Shown: positions 24,188-32,794 of the stretch, piece after piece
How the letters are laid out: each line of letters begins with the position of its first letter
Numbering within the stretch: the first letter of the stretch is position 1
NCBI GenBank assembly: GCA_945897315.1
Contig: CAMDFF010000010.1
Location: 1 to 32,794, forward strand
DNA: 32,794 bases
Direction: 5' to 3'
DNA from: a candidate division TM6 bacterium UASB124
GTDB lineage: Bacteria; Babelota; Babeliae; Babelales; RVW-14
Position numbers and translations under genes: made by a program
The notes under the pieces: model-generated
The model's database searches: none
What the model was told of the DNA's origin: nothing
Seen by the model: only the letters and a program-made list of their open reading frames with translations

Positions 24188-26803
24188 TTATTTTTTTAAC
24201 CACTGTGTTAACACATCTTCAAGGCCAACAGGAACATTTGTTCCTCCCCCTTGAATAGCTGTAGCGCTACCACCACCGCGTAAATCATGCTGCTTCAAAA
24301 GTTCTCCGAGCTCTCGTAGAGAAACCTTTTGTTCGATGCCTTTTGCCGCATATGCCAAAAAGTTGCAACGACCGCTACTATCACTACTGAGAAGAAGATA
24401 GAGTCCGGGATGTATCTTTTCAAGCTCTTGAGCAATCAAACGTAGTTCGTCAATCGTAACTTCATCCAGTACAAGATACAAAAAAGGCACAATGCCTACA
24501 AGCTTTATTGCCTGTTGCCAGACTGGTAGTTGTGCTTTAATTAGCTGCTTTTTGAGGAGCTTGATTGTTGTTTGTAGCTTGTGATAGTCGTCTTGTAGTT
24601 TTTGTACTGTTGTTACCACCTCATCTTGTTTGACTTTAAATTGCTCGGCAAGTTTTTTTGTTGTATTGAATGTTTGTTGATAAAGGTTTAAAGCTTCAGG
24701 ACCTGTGATTGCTACAATTCGACGAGTTCCGCTTGAAAGCGCTGTATCACTGGTTATTTTGAAACAGCCAATAGTGCCTGTACTGTCTACGTGGGTCCCC
24801 CCACATAATTCTGCTGAAAAGCCAGGAATTTGTATGACACGTACATTTTCAGGATTATATTTTTCGCCAAAAAATGAGATGACACCTTTGCTCTTAGCAT
24901 CGTCAAGTGTGGTATTAGAGATACACGTTTGTATGTTCTCGCGAATTTTATCATTTATCAATTTTTCAATAATATCGATTTGCTCTCTGCTGAGCGCTTC
25001 ATGATGGTTAAAGTCAAAGCGTAAATAGTCTGGTCCGACAAGAGAGCCAGCTTGCTTGATTGCTGCCCCAAGGGTCTTCATCAGTGCTGCTTGTAGCATG
25101 TGTGTTGCGGTATGGTTTTTTGCAGTATTGGCACGAATGACAGGGTCAACAGAACAAAGGGCTGCATCTCCGGTAGTAATTGGTCCTGTGGGAATACCAG
25201 TACGCCTACTGATTGATAATTTAACAGCTATTGCAGGGTGGTGTAGATCACCAACCTTTTTCAGGTCACTGATTGGGTAAGTAGCGCCATTGACAGTGAT
25301 GGAGCCAGTGTCATTGATTTGGCCTCCAGATTCTACATAAAATGGCGATTCTTCAGTGATAACCCATATTGTATCACCTTCTTCATGAACAAAAATAATC
25401 TTGCTTTCAATGGTTGTTTTTTCATAGCCGACAAAGTGCGTAGTAACGTTATCAGCAACTATAAATAGCTGCTCTGCATGTTTTTGCTTCTTGCCGGATT
25501 GATTTTGCTGTTTTTTCATCTCTTCATCAAAGCCGGGCATATCAAGAGTAAAATTATTCTCATGGGCAAGCACACGAGTTAGCTCTGGTGGAAACCCATA
25601 GGTGTCGTACAGCTTGAAAATTTGTTCGCCTGTGAGTTCAGTACGTGCGGCTTGGGTGTTTTCTTCAAAATAGCGCTCGATAATATTCTGCCCTTGCGTC
25701 AAATTATTAGTGAAGCGTTCAATTTCACCAAAGAGCAGTTTTTTAATCAAGATACGGCTGGCAATGAGTTCTGGATAAAGACCACCAAATTGATCAATAA
25801 ACGTATCTGCCAGTTCAACAAAAATATTCAGATCAGGAGAAAGCTTCTGAGCAAATAGCGCAGCTCGTCGGATAATTTTGCGAAGTACATAGCCACGGCC
25901 TTCATTGGCAGGTGTGCAGCCATCAGCAATTATCATTGAGCTTGAACGGACATGATCTGTCAGAACATTGAATGCTGCTTGAGTATTGCTGTCTGCGGTA
26001 GCATAGGTTATGCCCGTGAGAACTTCGATGCGCTTGATGAGATGCATCATCATATCAGTGCCATAGACGTTATCTTTACCTTGAAGCACCATGCAGAGGC
26101 GTTCTAAGCCCATGCCAGTATCAACGCCTTTTGCGGCAAGGGGCATTAGGCTACCATTTTGTTGGCGATCAAATTGCATAAAAACAAGATTCCAAATTTC
26201 TGTAAAGCGTGAACAGTCGCAGCCAGGAGCGCAGCCAGGTTGCTTGCAACCACGGGTGATGCCACGGTCGACATAAATTTCGGTGCAGGGTCCGCATGGT
26301 CCTGTATCGCCCATTTGCCAGAAATTATCTTTTTCACCTAGTCGAATTAATCGCTCTTCAGGAACGCCAATTTTTTTATTCCAAATATCGTATGCTTCGT
26401 CATCTTCGCGAAATACTGAAATATAGAGGTCAGTTTTAGGCAGTTGCATGTCAGTAGTTAAAAATTCCCATGCAAAAGCAATAGCCTCTTCTTTGAAATA
26501 ATCACCGAATGAAAAGTTACCAAGCATTTCGAAAAATGTTAAATGGCGTTCAGTAAAGCCTACGTTGTCTAGGTCATTATGTTTGCCGCCGGCGCGTACG
26601 CATTTTTGCGAAGTAGTGGCGCGGGTGTAAGAGCGTTTTTCTTTGCCAAGAAAGGCATCTTTAAACTGGTTCATGCCAGCGTTGGCAAATAACAAAGTTG
26701 GATCTTCAGCTGGAATGAGTGATGAGCTGGAGACGACAGTGTGTCCATTGCGAGCAAAAAAATCTAGAAAACGTTGACGTATTTGAAACGAGTCCATGGG
26801 CAT
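24188..26803 (-). CDS. alaS: Alanyl-tRNA synthetase, mirror copy
   Basis: Identical to 5992-8607. A second identical alaS is not expected in a bacterial genome, which is one of the stronger hints that the duplication is not a stable chromosomal state. Confidence 0.97.
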   Translation of the reverse strand: MPMDSFQIRQRFLDFFARNGHTVVSSSSLIPAEDPTLLFANAGMNQFKDAFLGKEKRSYTRATTSQKCVRAGGKHNDLDNVGFTERHLTFFEMLGNFSFGDYFKEEAIAFAWEFLTTDMQLPKTDLYISVFREDDEAYDIWNKKIGVPEERLIRLGEKDNFWQMGDTGPCGPCTEIYVDRGITRGCKQPGCAPGCDCSRFTEIWNLVFMQFDRQQNGSLMPLAAKGVDTGMGLERLCMVLQGKDNVYGTDMMMHLIKRIEVLTGITYATADSNTQAAFNVLTDHVRSSSMIIADGCTPANEGRGYVLRKIIRRAALFAQKLSPDLNIFVELADTFIDQFGGLYPELIASRILIKKLLFGEIERFTNNLTQGQNIIERYFEENTQAARTELTGEQIFKLYDTYGFPPELTRVLAHENNFTLDMPGFDEEMKKQQNQSGKKQKHAEQLFIVADNVTTHFVGYEKTTIESKIIFVHEEGDTIWVITEESPFYVESGGQINDTGSITVNGATYPISDLKKVGDLHHPAIAVKLSISRRTGIPTGPITTGDAALCSVDPVIRANTAKNHTATHMLQAALMKTLGAAIKQAGSLVGPDYLRFDFNHHEALSREQIDIIEKLINDKIRENIQTCISNTTLDDAKSKGVISFFGEKYNPENVRVIQIPGFSAELCGGTHVDSTGTIGCFKITSDTALSSGTRRIVAITGPEALNLYQQTFNTTKKLAEQFKVKQDEVVTTVQKLQDDYHKLQTTIKLLKKQLIKAQLPVWQQAIKLVGIVPFLYLVLDEVTIDELRLIAQELEKIHPGLYLLLSSDSSGRCNFLAYAAKGIEQKVSLRELGELLKQHDLRGGGSATAIQGGGTNVPVGLEDVLTQWLKK

Positions 26804-26928
26804 TTTTCTTCCAAATATTAGGAGCCAGCGGGATGTTACTTTGCGGCAAGTCTATCATGTTTAAAAAGGGCAGTACAATAGCAAAATAGCTTTTCTGTAG
26901 ACACTTTTTTCACAAAAAGGGCTTATTT

Positions 26929-26944
26929 TTGTAAAGTTTTACAA
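26929..26944. promoter_or_regulatory. Operator-like palindrome, mirror copy
   Basis: TTGTAAAGTTTTACAA, mirror of 5851-5866, overlapping the -35 element of the small secreted-protein promoter. Confidence 0.45.
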
Positions 26945-26965
26945 TTTGCATTGATTTGTTATTAT
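26938..26965 (+). promoter_or_regulatory. Candidate promoter of the small secreted-protein gene, mirror copy
   Basis: TTTACA, 16 bases, TATTAT; mirrored from 5830-5857. Confidence 0.45.
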
Positions 26966-27009
26966 TAAATCATAAAAATAGTTTCAAATTATAAATAGTG
27001 GAGATTGTT

Positions 27010-27351
27010 ATGAATTGTACGAATAAAATGTTACTGGGTATTGTGTTAGCTCTACAGGTAGGCATTGCTACGGCTGCTTCCTCATCAGGAAAACAAGTTG
27101 TAGGGACACGGTCAGGTCAAAAACATATGTATATCAGTGCTCAGGATCATGCACTTGCTGAGCTGATGCGTGATGTCAGAGCACAAGAAGTATGGCAACA
27201 AGAAGAACAAGCGCTTGTAGATGGGGTATCGACAAAACACGGAATTATATTATCGCCTGATGGTTTCTGGCCTGATTATATGGCTTGTGAACAAGATAAA
27301 TCAGTGATAGCCAGAATTAAGATGTTTGTCGCATCGTTACTTAATAGATAA
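27010..27351 (+). CDS. Small secreted protein, mirror copy
   Basis: Identical to 5444-5785. The ATG at 27010 is preferred over the GTG at 26998, which is part of the GTGGAG ribosome binding site. Confidence 0.72.
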   Translation: MNCTNKMLLGIVLALQVGIATAASSSGKQVVGTRSGQKHMYISAQDHALAELMRDVRAQEVWQQEEQALVDGVSTKHGIILSPDGFWPDYMACEQDKSVIARIKMFVASLLNR

Positions 27352-27379
27352 AAACCGAAAATAAGCAGAAAGTGTTTGA

Positions 27380-27422
27380 GGGGTGCGGAGATAATAAAAT
27401 TATCCGTACCCCTTTTTTCTTT
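27380..27422 (+). terminator. Rho-independent terminator, mirror copy
   Basis: Stem 27380-27412 followed by TTTTTTCTTTTT, mirror of 5373-5415. Confidence 0.85.
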
Positions 27423-28190
27423 TTACCAGCGCCCGCTAGCACCGCCACCGGATGAGAGCCCACCACCAAATGAGCCGCCTGTAGGGCTCGAATGATGAGA
27501 CCTGGTCCCCTTGCTATGATGGTAACTGTTGACTCCAAATAAATAGTAATACGGCCACCAACGCTTAGTCTCTTTAGGTGTGTTACCATAGTTGGTGTCG
27601 TGTCGTAGCGCTTCGCGTAGCGCAAAAAACGCTATGATGCCAAAAAATATCAGGGCTGCAATAATAGCGTACCAAATCCACGGTGCGATTGGTTGAGGTG
27701 TTATTGCTTTAATGACTTCATCACAGCCAGTATTAATAGCTTGGATTGGCTTGTTTTGTTTAAAGAGCGGAAGCATTTTTTCATTAATAATTGACTGCGC
27801 AGTAGCATTAAAATGTGCTTTATAGCCAGCTCCCAGCTCTATGCGAACAGCGCGATCTTGTAGCGCAATCAGCAATAAAACACCGTTATTTTTGAGTTTA
27901 TCACCTATTCCCCAGGCGTTGAAAAGCTTGGTAGCAAAAGTTTCAAGCGTTGCGTGAGCGTCATAAAAACTGACCCTGTCGATTATTACTACGCTGCATT
28001 CTATGCCTAACTTTTTTTCGCAGGCTATTAGTTTGTTGGTAATGTGTGTTTTATCTTCGGGCTGGAGTAATGCTGTGTAATCGTTTACGTACTTATTTGC
28101 TGGTGTGGGGTAGGAAGCGCTGCTTGTAGTGCCTGTTGATGCCAACATGAGAAAGAATAGGGCGCGTAGCAGTACAGTGTAGATGAACAT
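27423..28190 (-). CDS. TPM-domain membrane protein, mirror copy
   Basis: Identical to 4605-5372: signal peptide, TPM domain, one membrane helix and a Gly/Ser-rich tail. Confidence 0.88.
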   Translation of the reverse strand: MFIYTVLLRALFFLMLASTGTTSSASYPTPANKYVNDYTALLQPEDKTHITNKLIACEKKLGIECSVVIIDRVSFYDAHATLETFATKLFNAWGIGDKLKNNGVLLLIALQDRAVRIELGAGYKAHFNATAQSIINEKMLPLFKQNKPIQAINTGCDEVIKAITPQPIAPWIWYAIIAALIFFGIIAFFALREALRHDTNYGNTPKETKRWWPYYYLFGVNSYHHSKGTRSHHSSPTGGSFGGGLSSGGGASGRW

Positions 28191-28218
28191 AGAGGCTCCT
28201 CGTCAGTGGGAATAAAAT

Positions 28219-28242
28219 AATAATGATAAATCTATCATTATT
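28219..28242 (-). promoter_or_regulatory. 10-bp inverted repeat upstream of TPM gene, mirror copy
   Basis: Mirror of 4553-4576. Confidence 0.35.
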
Positions 28243-28426
28243 TGTGTCATTAGTCCATCTAAAACGCAGACCTAGAGCTTGTTTTCGTGTAGAAACTATA
28301 TGTTGTTTGCCTTCCAAAGCATGCACTGGATGGTGCGAAAGCACGGGGGTATGTGGACGACAGCTACCAATCATGCTTTTCAAGCACCAATAGGAAAGGG
28401 TAGTGTTGCTGAAACACAGCTCCTGA

Positions 28427-28455
28427 TTGCATAAAACTGCAAGTCGCGGTACATT
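28427..28455 (+). promoter_or_regulatory. Candidate glyS promoter, mirror copy
   Basis: TTGCAT, 17 bases, TACATT; mirrored from 4340-4368. Confidence 0.4.
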
Positions 28456-28502
28456 TTCCATCTAACTATGAATAATTTTTTTACCAAAGCAGGAATTTAG
28501 TT

Positions 28503-29816
28503 ATGTCTTCATCAAAAGCAACACTCGAAAAAATTGTTTCGCTGTGCAAACGGCGTGGGTTTGTCTATCAGTCAGGTGAAATTTATGGCGGCTTGAATGG
28601 GGTTTATGATTTTGGGCCACTCGGCGCATTACTTAAGCACACCATCAAAAACAAGTGGCTGAGCTATATGATGAGCTTTGGTGAGGATGTGGTTCTGGTT
28701 GATGGGTCGCTGCTTGGTAGTGCAGACGTGTGGAAGGCCTCTGGCCATCTCGAGAATTTCAGTGATCCAATGGTAGACTGTCTTCAGTGTAAAAAGCGTT
28801 ATCGTGCTGATGATATTGATCTTGAAAAAAACTGTCCGCATTGTGGGAATAAGAATTGGACTGCCGTTCGCCAGTTTAACTTAATGTTTAAGACTGACCT
28901 TGGTGCGATGTCTGATGCGACTAGTGTTGCGTATCTACGTCCAGAGACGGCACAGGCAATCTTCATTAATTTCAAAAACGTATTGAGCAGCTTTCGTGTA
29001 AAAGTTCCTTTTGGGATCGCACAAATTGGCAAAGCTTTTCGTAATGAAATTACTCCAAAACAGTTTCTATTTCGCATGCGTGAATTTGAGCAAATGGAGA
29101 TGGAATTTTTCTGTAAGGGCGATGATGCAGCGCGCTTTTTTGATCTATGGGTTGAGCGCCGCAAACAATTTTTCTTGGGCTTAGGCATTAATCCTGAGCG
29201 CATTCGCCTCCGACCACACGCATCTGATGAGTTAGCGCATTATTCCAAGGCATGCGTTGATGTTGAGTACGAGTTCCCATTTGGCTTTAAAGAGCTTGAA
29301 GGTATCGCAAACCGTGGCGATTTTGACCTGTCCCAGCACAGCAAGCACTCAGGAAAAGACTTAGCAGTATTTGATGAAGCAGCTAAGGCTTCATATATGC
29401 CACACGTGGTCGAGTGCTCAGTGGGTGTTGATCGCCTATTCTTGACCCTGCTATTTGATGCGTATGATGAAGAAGAAGTTGACGGTGAAACACGTATCGT
29501 ACTGCGTTTCCATCCGGCAGTTGCGCCGTTTACTGCTGCTATTATGCCGCTTTCAAACAAGCTTTCTGAGCAAGCTGAGAAAATATTCTTAGACTTGAAA
29601 GCTAAGGGCTATCGTGTGCAATTTGATGATGGTGGTTCGATTGGCAAACGCTATCGCCGTCAAGACGAAATTGGTACGCCGGTGTGCCTGACCTATGATT
29701 TTGAGAGCGAAACTGATGGGATGGTTACTGCACGTAATCGCGATACGATGAAACAGGAGCGCGTCGCTATGGATGCTCTTCAGGGCTATCTAGATAAACT
29801 GATGGCACAGAAATAA
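28503..29816 (+). CDS. glyS: Glycyl-tRNA synthetase, mirror copy
   Basis: Identical to 2979-4292: single-chain class II enzyme with a four-Cys zinc site and motifs 1-3. It heads the mirrored three-gene operon on the plus strand. Confidence 0.96.
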   Translation: MSSSKATLEKIVSLCKRRGFVYQSGEIYGGLNGVYDFGPLGALLKHTIKNKWLSYMMSFGEDVVLVDGSLLGSADVWKASGHLENFSDPMVDCLQCKKRYRADDIDLEKNCPHCGNKNWTAVRQFNLMFKTDLGAMSDATSVAYLRPETAQAIFINFKNVLSSFRVKVPFGIAQIGKAFRNEITPKQFLFRMREFEQMEMEFFCKGDDAARFFDLWVERRKQFFLGLGINPERIRLRPHASDELAHYSKACVDVEYEFPFGFKELEGIANRGDFDLSQHSKHSGKDLAVFDEAAKASYMPHVVECSVGVDRLFLTLLFDAYDEEEVDGETRIVLRFHPAVAPFTAAIMPLSNKLSEQAEKIFLDLKAKGYRVQFDDGGSIGKRYRRQDEIGTPVCLTYDFESETDGMVTARNRDTMKQERVAMDALQGYLDKLMAQK

Positions 29817-29829
29817 AAAATAAAAGATA

Positions 29830-29860
29830 AGAAAGCCCTTACAAATAGTAAGGGCTTTCT
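29830..29860 (+). terminator. 13-bp hairpin between glyS and yqaA, mirror copy
   Basis: Mirror of 2935-2965, with no clean U-tract in the operon direction. Confidence 0.6.
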
Positions 29861-29875
29861 GCTGAAAAGGGATCC

Positions 29876-30454
29876 ATGAACATAATTCGTCGCATCTACG
29901 ACTGGATGGGAAGCAAAGTAGGTTCTCGTTGGGCAACAGCCTGGTTGATACTCCTGTTTTTTATTGAAGCATCTGTACTGATAATTCCGGTGGATCCACT
30001 CTTGATTTTGTACTGCGTCAAGCATCAGTCACGCTCGTTTTACTACGCTGCGCTAGCAGTTCTTTCATCAGTGCTTGGCGGCCTGTTTGGTTATGCAATC
30101 GGGGCTGTGATGTGGAGCACCGTTGGCAATTGGATTGTGCAGCATCTAATTTCACAACCAGTGTTTGACAGCATTTCAGCAAAATATGTTTTGTATGAAA
30201 ACTGGGCTGTATTAATCGCAGCACTAACGCCAGTGCCGTACAAAGCTGTTACAATTTCTGCTGGTTTTTGTCATTTGGATATTGGCTCATTTGTTTTATT
30301 TTCACTGCTTGGGCGCGGTATTCGTTTCTTCTTGCTTGCAGGGCTAATTTACAAATGGGGCAAGCCTATTCAAACATTTATTGATCGCTATTTTAATCTG
30401 CTTGCCGTGCTGTTTGTGTTGATTATGCTAGCAAGTGTGAAAGTACTATTTTAA
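29876..30454 (+). CDS. YqaA-type VTT membrane protein, mirror copy
   Basis: Identical to 2341-2919, with the TPVPYK signature and AAAGGG before the ATG. Confidence 0.85.
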   Translation: MNIIRRIYDWMGSKVGSRWATAWLILLFFIEASVLIIPVDPLLILYCVKHQSRSFYYAALAVLSSVLGGLFGYAIGAVMWSTVGNWIVQHLISQPVFDSISAKYVLYENWAVLIAALTPVPYKAVTISAGFCHLDIGSFVLFSLLGRGIRFFLLAGLIYKWGKPIQTFIDRYFNLLAVLFVLIMLASVKVLF

Positions 30455-30467
30455 GAAAGATTATATT

Positions 30468-31403
30468 ATGGTTGTGGCGCGGCGTTGTTTCTTTAGCCTT
30501 GTACTAATTTTCTTAGCAGCTTGTGGTGGCTCTGTCGCTACTGAGGCAACCTACCAGAGTCCATTTTTTGACCAAAAGGGTAACCCATCAGCTGACTTAG
30601 TGGCGCTGCTTGCTAAGCTGGAAATACCGTGTGAATTAACACGAGAAAGCATTGTGCAACAGACACAAAAAAAGTGGATACAACAGCCAGGCACAGAGCG
30701 GTTTTATTGGCAAGATGGCTATGCAGGCCGCATGCCTGCATTGAAACCATTACTCCAGAATCTTGGTTTAATTGATGATGTACTGCCGAAACAACAGTCG
30801 TATGATTATGCCCTTGTGCATGGCGCTACTATCGTAGTAATGCGTGCACGGTTGGCATTTTTAGCAGGACTATGGCAAAAAGGCATTCGATTTAAAACGT
30901 TGGTTTTGCTGACGGGGCAGCGTGATCTTGACCCGGTGCATGACAGCTTTGCATCATTGACCAATAATCCAGAGCGCGTACCAATGCAACCAGGCTGGCA
31001 GCCAGATGAAGCTCAACTGCAACTGAAAACAGAAACAGATGCTATGCATGTTTTATACGAGCACGTGCTCATGCCTGAAGCCATGCGCAATGTTCCGATG
31101 GTATTGGTTGATGCCCCAAAAACGCTTCAACCTGATGGTTTATGGCGCAGGCCAACGACTAGGGGTACTATCGAGACCTGGCTGCAAAAGCAGCCAAAAC
31201 CGGGTTCGTGCTTAGCTGTTTCAAACCAGCCATTTAAAGGCTATCAAGACTTAGTTGTGCGAACATTATTACCTGCAAGCTTCTCGCTAGAAACTGTTGG
31301 TTTTGCAGTGCCTGCAGATTACGAATCAGTAGTGATGTGCCTTGACTCATTGGCTCGTTGGCTTTATCAAGAGCAGCAGTATCTGATGTTACTTTCAGCG
31401 TAA
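30468..31403 (+). CDS. YdcF/DUF218-like lipoprotein, mirror copy
   Basis: Identical to 1392-2327, with the LAAC lipobox at residues 16-19. Confidence 0.6.
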   Translation: MVVARRCFFSLVLIFLAACGGSVATEATYQSPFFDQKGNPSADLVALLAKLEIPCELTRESIVQQTQKKWIQQPGTERFYWQDGYAGRMPALKPLLQNLGLIDDVLPKQQSYDYALVHGATIVVMRARLAFLAGLWQKGIRFKTLVLLTGQRDLDPVHDSFASLTNNPERVPMQPGWQPDEAQLQLKTETDAMHVLYEHVLMPEAMRNVPMVLVDAPKTLQPDGLWRRPTTRGTIETWLQKQPKPGSCLAVSNQPFKGYQDLVVRTLLPASFSLETVGFAVPADYESVVMCLDSLARWLYQEQQYLMLLSA

Positions 31404-31595
31404 AAAACGCACTATAATCCCACTTAAGCTAGTATGGGTCCCGTTAATCTTTATTGTATTCGTTCGGCGTGCGAGGTATAGGTGAGATAATTTATCTAGT
31501 AGTCGCTTTGGATGTTTCGGTGGAATGCTATTGCAGGGGTAGGAGGAATCTAGTCGCAATGGCCAGAGGGTGTTTTTGAGACGTTTGAACGGATA

Positions 31596-32048
31596 CTAGG
31601 CCATTGCGTTTTGGTGTAATCGATCGAGAATCGTGTGCATTAGCGTATATGCTTTTGGGGCGTGTTTTGCAATTTCGTCGGCGATTTCTTCGCGATACAT
31701 GTGAGAAGTTTTATTGCGTTCTTCGATCATCTCGATAAGCCTGCTTGCTTCATCTTCAGAGATTACTTTGCGTAGGGCAGCAGTTCGCGTGATGGGCTTT
31801 GGACCATTTTCTGCTATAACTAACCCGAGAACCGTCTCCATGTATACTTTAATCATCTTCCAAAAACTATCAACAGTATACTCCAGTCGCTTGATCACTG
31901 AATCACGTGCTGCCAAGATAGTTGCATATGTTTCAAGATCTTCAGGGTCAAATTGACCACGCTTTTTTGTATAGTGCCGATTTGCATCATCCAGAGTAAC
32001 AAGCATTTGGTATAGCTGTTCGATTTTATTGTGAAGATTTAGATCCAT
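31596..32048 (-). CDS. hepT: HepT-like HEPN toxin, mirror copy
   Basis: Identical to 747-1199, with an intact Rx4HxY motif. Confidence 0.88.
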   Translation of the reverse strand: MDLNLHNKIEQLYQMLVTLDDANRHYTKKRGQFDPEDLETYATILAARDSVIKRLEYTVDSFWKMIKVYMETVLGLVIAENGPKPITRTAALRKVISEDEASRLIEMIEERNKTSHMYREEIADEIAKHAPKAYTLMHTILDRLHQNAMA

Positions 32049-32257
32049 GTAATGAGGTCCTCTTTTATACAGGCAAGAAATTTTTCAGAAACATTGTGCA
32101 GATCGATGACATCAACGTGCACAGGGATGTTGCTATCTTCAATGTCACTGCTTATGTGGAGCATTGTTGTGGATGGGATCTTATGTCCATTATCAATAGC
32201 GATGTCGTAATCGGCACCGCTTGTTTGTGTTTTACGTGCGCGTGAGCCAAAAAGCAT
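32039..32257 (-). CDS. mntA: MntA-like nucleotidyltransferase antitoxin, mirror copy
   Basis: Identical to 538-756. The upstream in-frame amber codon is repeated at 32308-32306, after an ATG at 32323. Confidence 0.75.
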   Translation of the reverse strand: MLFGSRARKTQTSGADYDIAIDNGHKIPSTTMLHISSDIEDSNIPVHVDVIDLHNVSEKFLACIKEDLITWI

Positions 32258-32661
32258 GATTGTGCATCCAGGAAGATGTTTGTGAATAATGCTGATGAGC
32301 TCAGCCTATATATCAATTATCATAAAAAACACTTCGGACAATTTTTGAAAATTTACGCTGAAAAGCCTGCATCAATAGAATTTTAGAACAGAAGGCAAAA
32401 GTTTGCAAATCTCAAAAAAACTTTATCTCGAAATGACTGTTTTGATAGGGAAACTCGTAATCAAAGAGCTTGGGGTCGAGTTTGTATATCCCCCACCAAT
32501 ACCAGAAAACCTCTTGTCCCCAGGTTGGCATAGCTAAAATTAGCATAAAAACAGCTCTTTTTTGCTAAATAAATAACCCAGGTTGATATTATTTATAATT
32601 TCTATACCATTGATTAATACAGTTATTGAAATTATTTTATTAATGCTAAGGCAGGTTATTC
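32258..32661. other. Divergent intergenic region, mirror copy
   Basis: Mirror of 134-537. It contains the mirrored 44-codon frame and the weak promoter candidate TTGATT (32610-32615), 17 bases, TATTTT (32633-32638) for the secreted-protein gene. Confidence 0.4.
32412..32546 (-). CDS. Possible 44-residue aromatic-rich small protein, mirror copy
   Basis: Identical to 249-383. Same reservations. Confidence 0.25.
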   Translation of the reverse strand: MLILAMPTWGQEVFWYWWGIYKLDPKLFDYEFPYQNSHFEIKFF

Positions 32662-32794
32662 ATGAAATTCAATCAAAAAACAGTGTTGCTGGCCATTTCG
32701 CTAGCAGTTATTGGCGCGTCACTCGATGCAGCTGCAAAACGCGGCCGTGATAGTAATAGCGGCAGTAGCAGTGATGAAGAAGAGACACAACAGT
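32662..32794 (+). CDS. Secreted protein, N-terminal fragment, mirror copy
   Basis: Identical to 1-133: signal peptide and the start of an acidic/serine-rich segment, cut by the window end at the same codon as the left copy. Confidence 0.7.
   Translation, partial: MKFNQKTVLLAISLAVIGASLDAAAKRGRDSNSGSSSDEEETQQ

Larger units (their letters stand above)
28191..28502. other. Divergent intergenic region TPM / glyS, mirror copy
   Basis: Mirror of 4293-4604, with the GTGC-GAAA-GCAC hairpin at 28333-28344. No RNA gene seen. Confidence 0.5.
16398..32794 (-). repeat. Right arm of a window-wide perfect inverted repeat
   Basis: Reverse complement of 1-16397. No substitution or indel between arms was found in any gene or spacer compared, including homopolymers (G8, G7), the mismatched position of the small element near the centre and the amber codon in the MntA gene. 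Such identity points to one molecule read on both strands rather than to an old duplication. Confidence 0.98.

Noticed and set aside
1-32794. A genuine ancient duplication of the 16.4-kb block
   Set aside because: No divergence was found between the arms, even in spacers and homopolymers, and both ends coincide exactly. Old duplications diverge.
1-32794. CRISPR array, rRNA, tRNA, transposase or telomere-resolvase genes
   Set aside because: No regularly spaced direct repeats, no rRNA- or tRNA-like segments, and no open frame with transposase or resolvase motifs were found.

Overview
The dominant fact about this window is its symmetry. Bases 16398-32794 are the reverse complement of bases 1-16397. 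The dyad axis lies between 16397 and 16398, there is no spacer, and I found no mismatch at any position checked. Every gene therefore occurs twice with an identical product, and the two outer ends cut the same gene at the same base. The unique information is about 16.4 kb. A spacer-free perfect palindrome of this size is not expected to be stable in a bacterial chromosome. The likeliest explanation is a fold-back product of sequencing or assembly. The main biological alternative is read-through of a covalently closed hairpin end of a linear replicon. The sequence alone cannot separate these.

The DNA looks bacterial. Genes are dense, Shine-Dalgarno sites are common, introns are absent and TAG works as a stop. 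The cell makes peptidoglycan (a bifunctional penicillin-binding protein), has a lipobox lipoprotein and exports many small signal-peptide proteins with no recognisable family. Glycyl-tRNA synthetase is the single-chain (alpha2) type, which argues against most Proteobacteria. The many small unknown secreted proteins would fit a host-associated lineage such as Dependentiae (TM6), but that assignment is only a guess.

Unique half, left to right. (1) 1-133: start of a secreted protein, cut by the window edge. (2) 472-1199: a MntA/HepT (minimal nucleotidyltransferase/HEPN) toxin-antitoxin pair, with an amber codon near the natural start of the antitoxin gene. (3) 4292-1392, minus strand: operon glyS, a YqaA-type VTT membrane protein and a lipoprotein resembling the YdcF/DUF218 group. 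(4) 4605-5785: a TPM-domain membrane protein convergent with a small secreted protein, sharing a strong terminator. (5) 5992-12899: a plus-strand run of alaS, a small secreted protein, a bifunctional PBP and an ABC exporter resembling lipid-linked sugar flippases, so aminoacylation sits beside envelope synthesis. (6) 14211-12943, minus: two secreted proteins of unknown function. (7) 14411-15298: an APH-family kinase. (8) 16137-15319, minus: a zinc-ribbon-like protein and a Cys-rich secreted protein. (9) 16138-16397: gene-free DNA carrying a 94-bp element with 29-bp inverted ends that resemble IS30-family termini, next to the dyad axis.

Right half: all of the above in reverse order and on the opposite strand.
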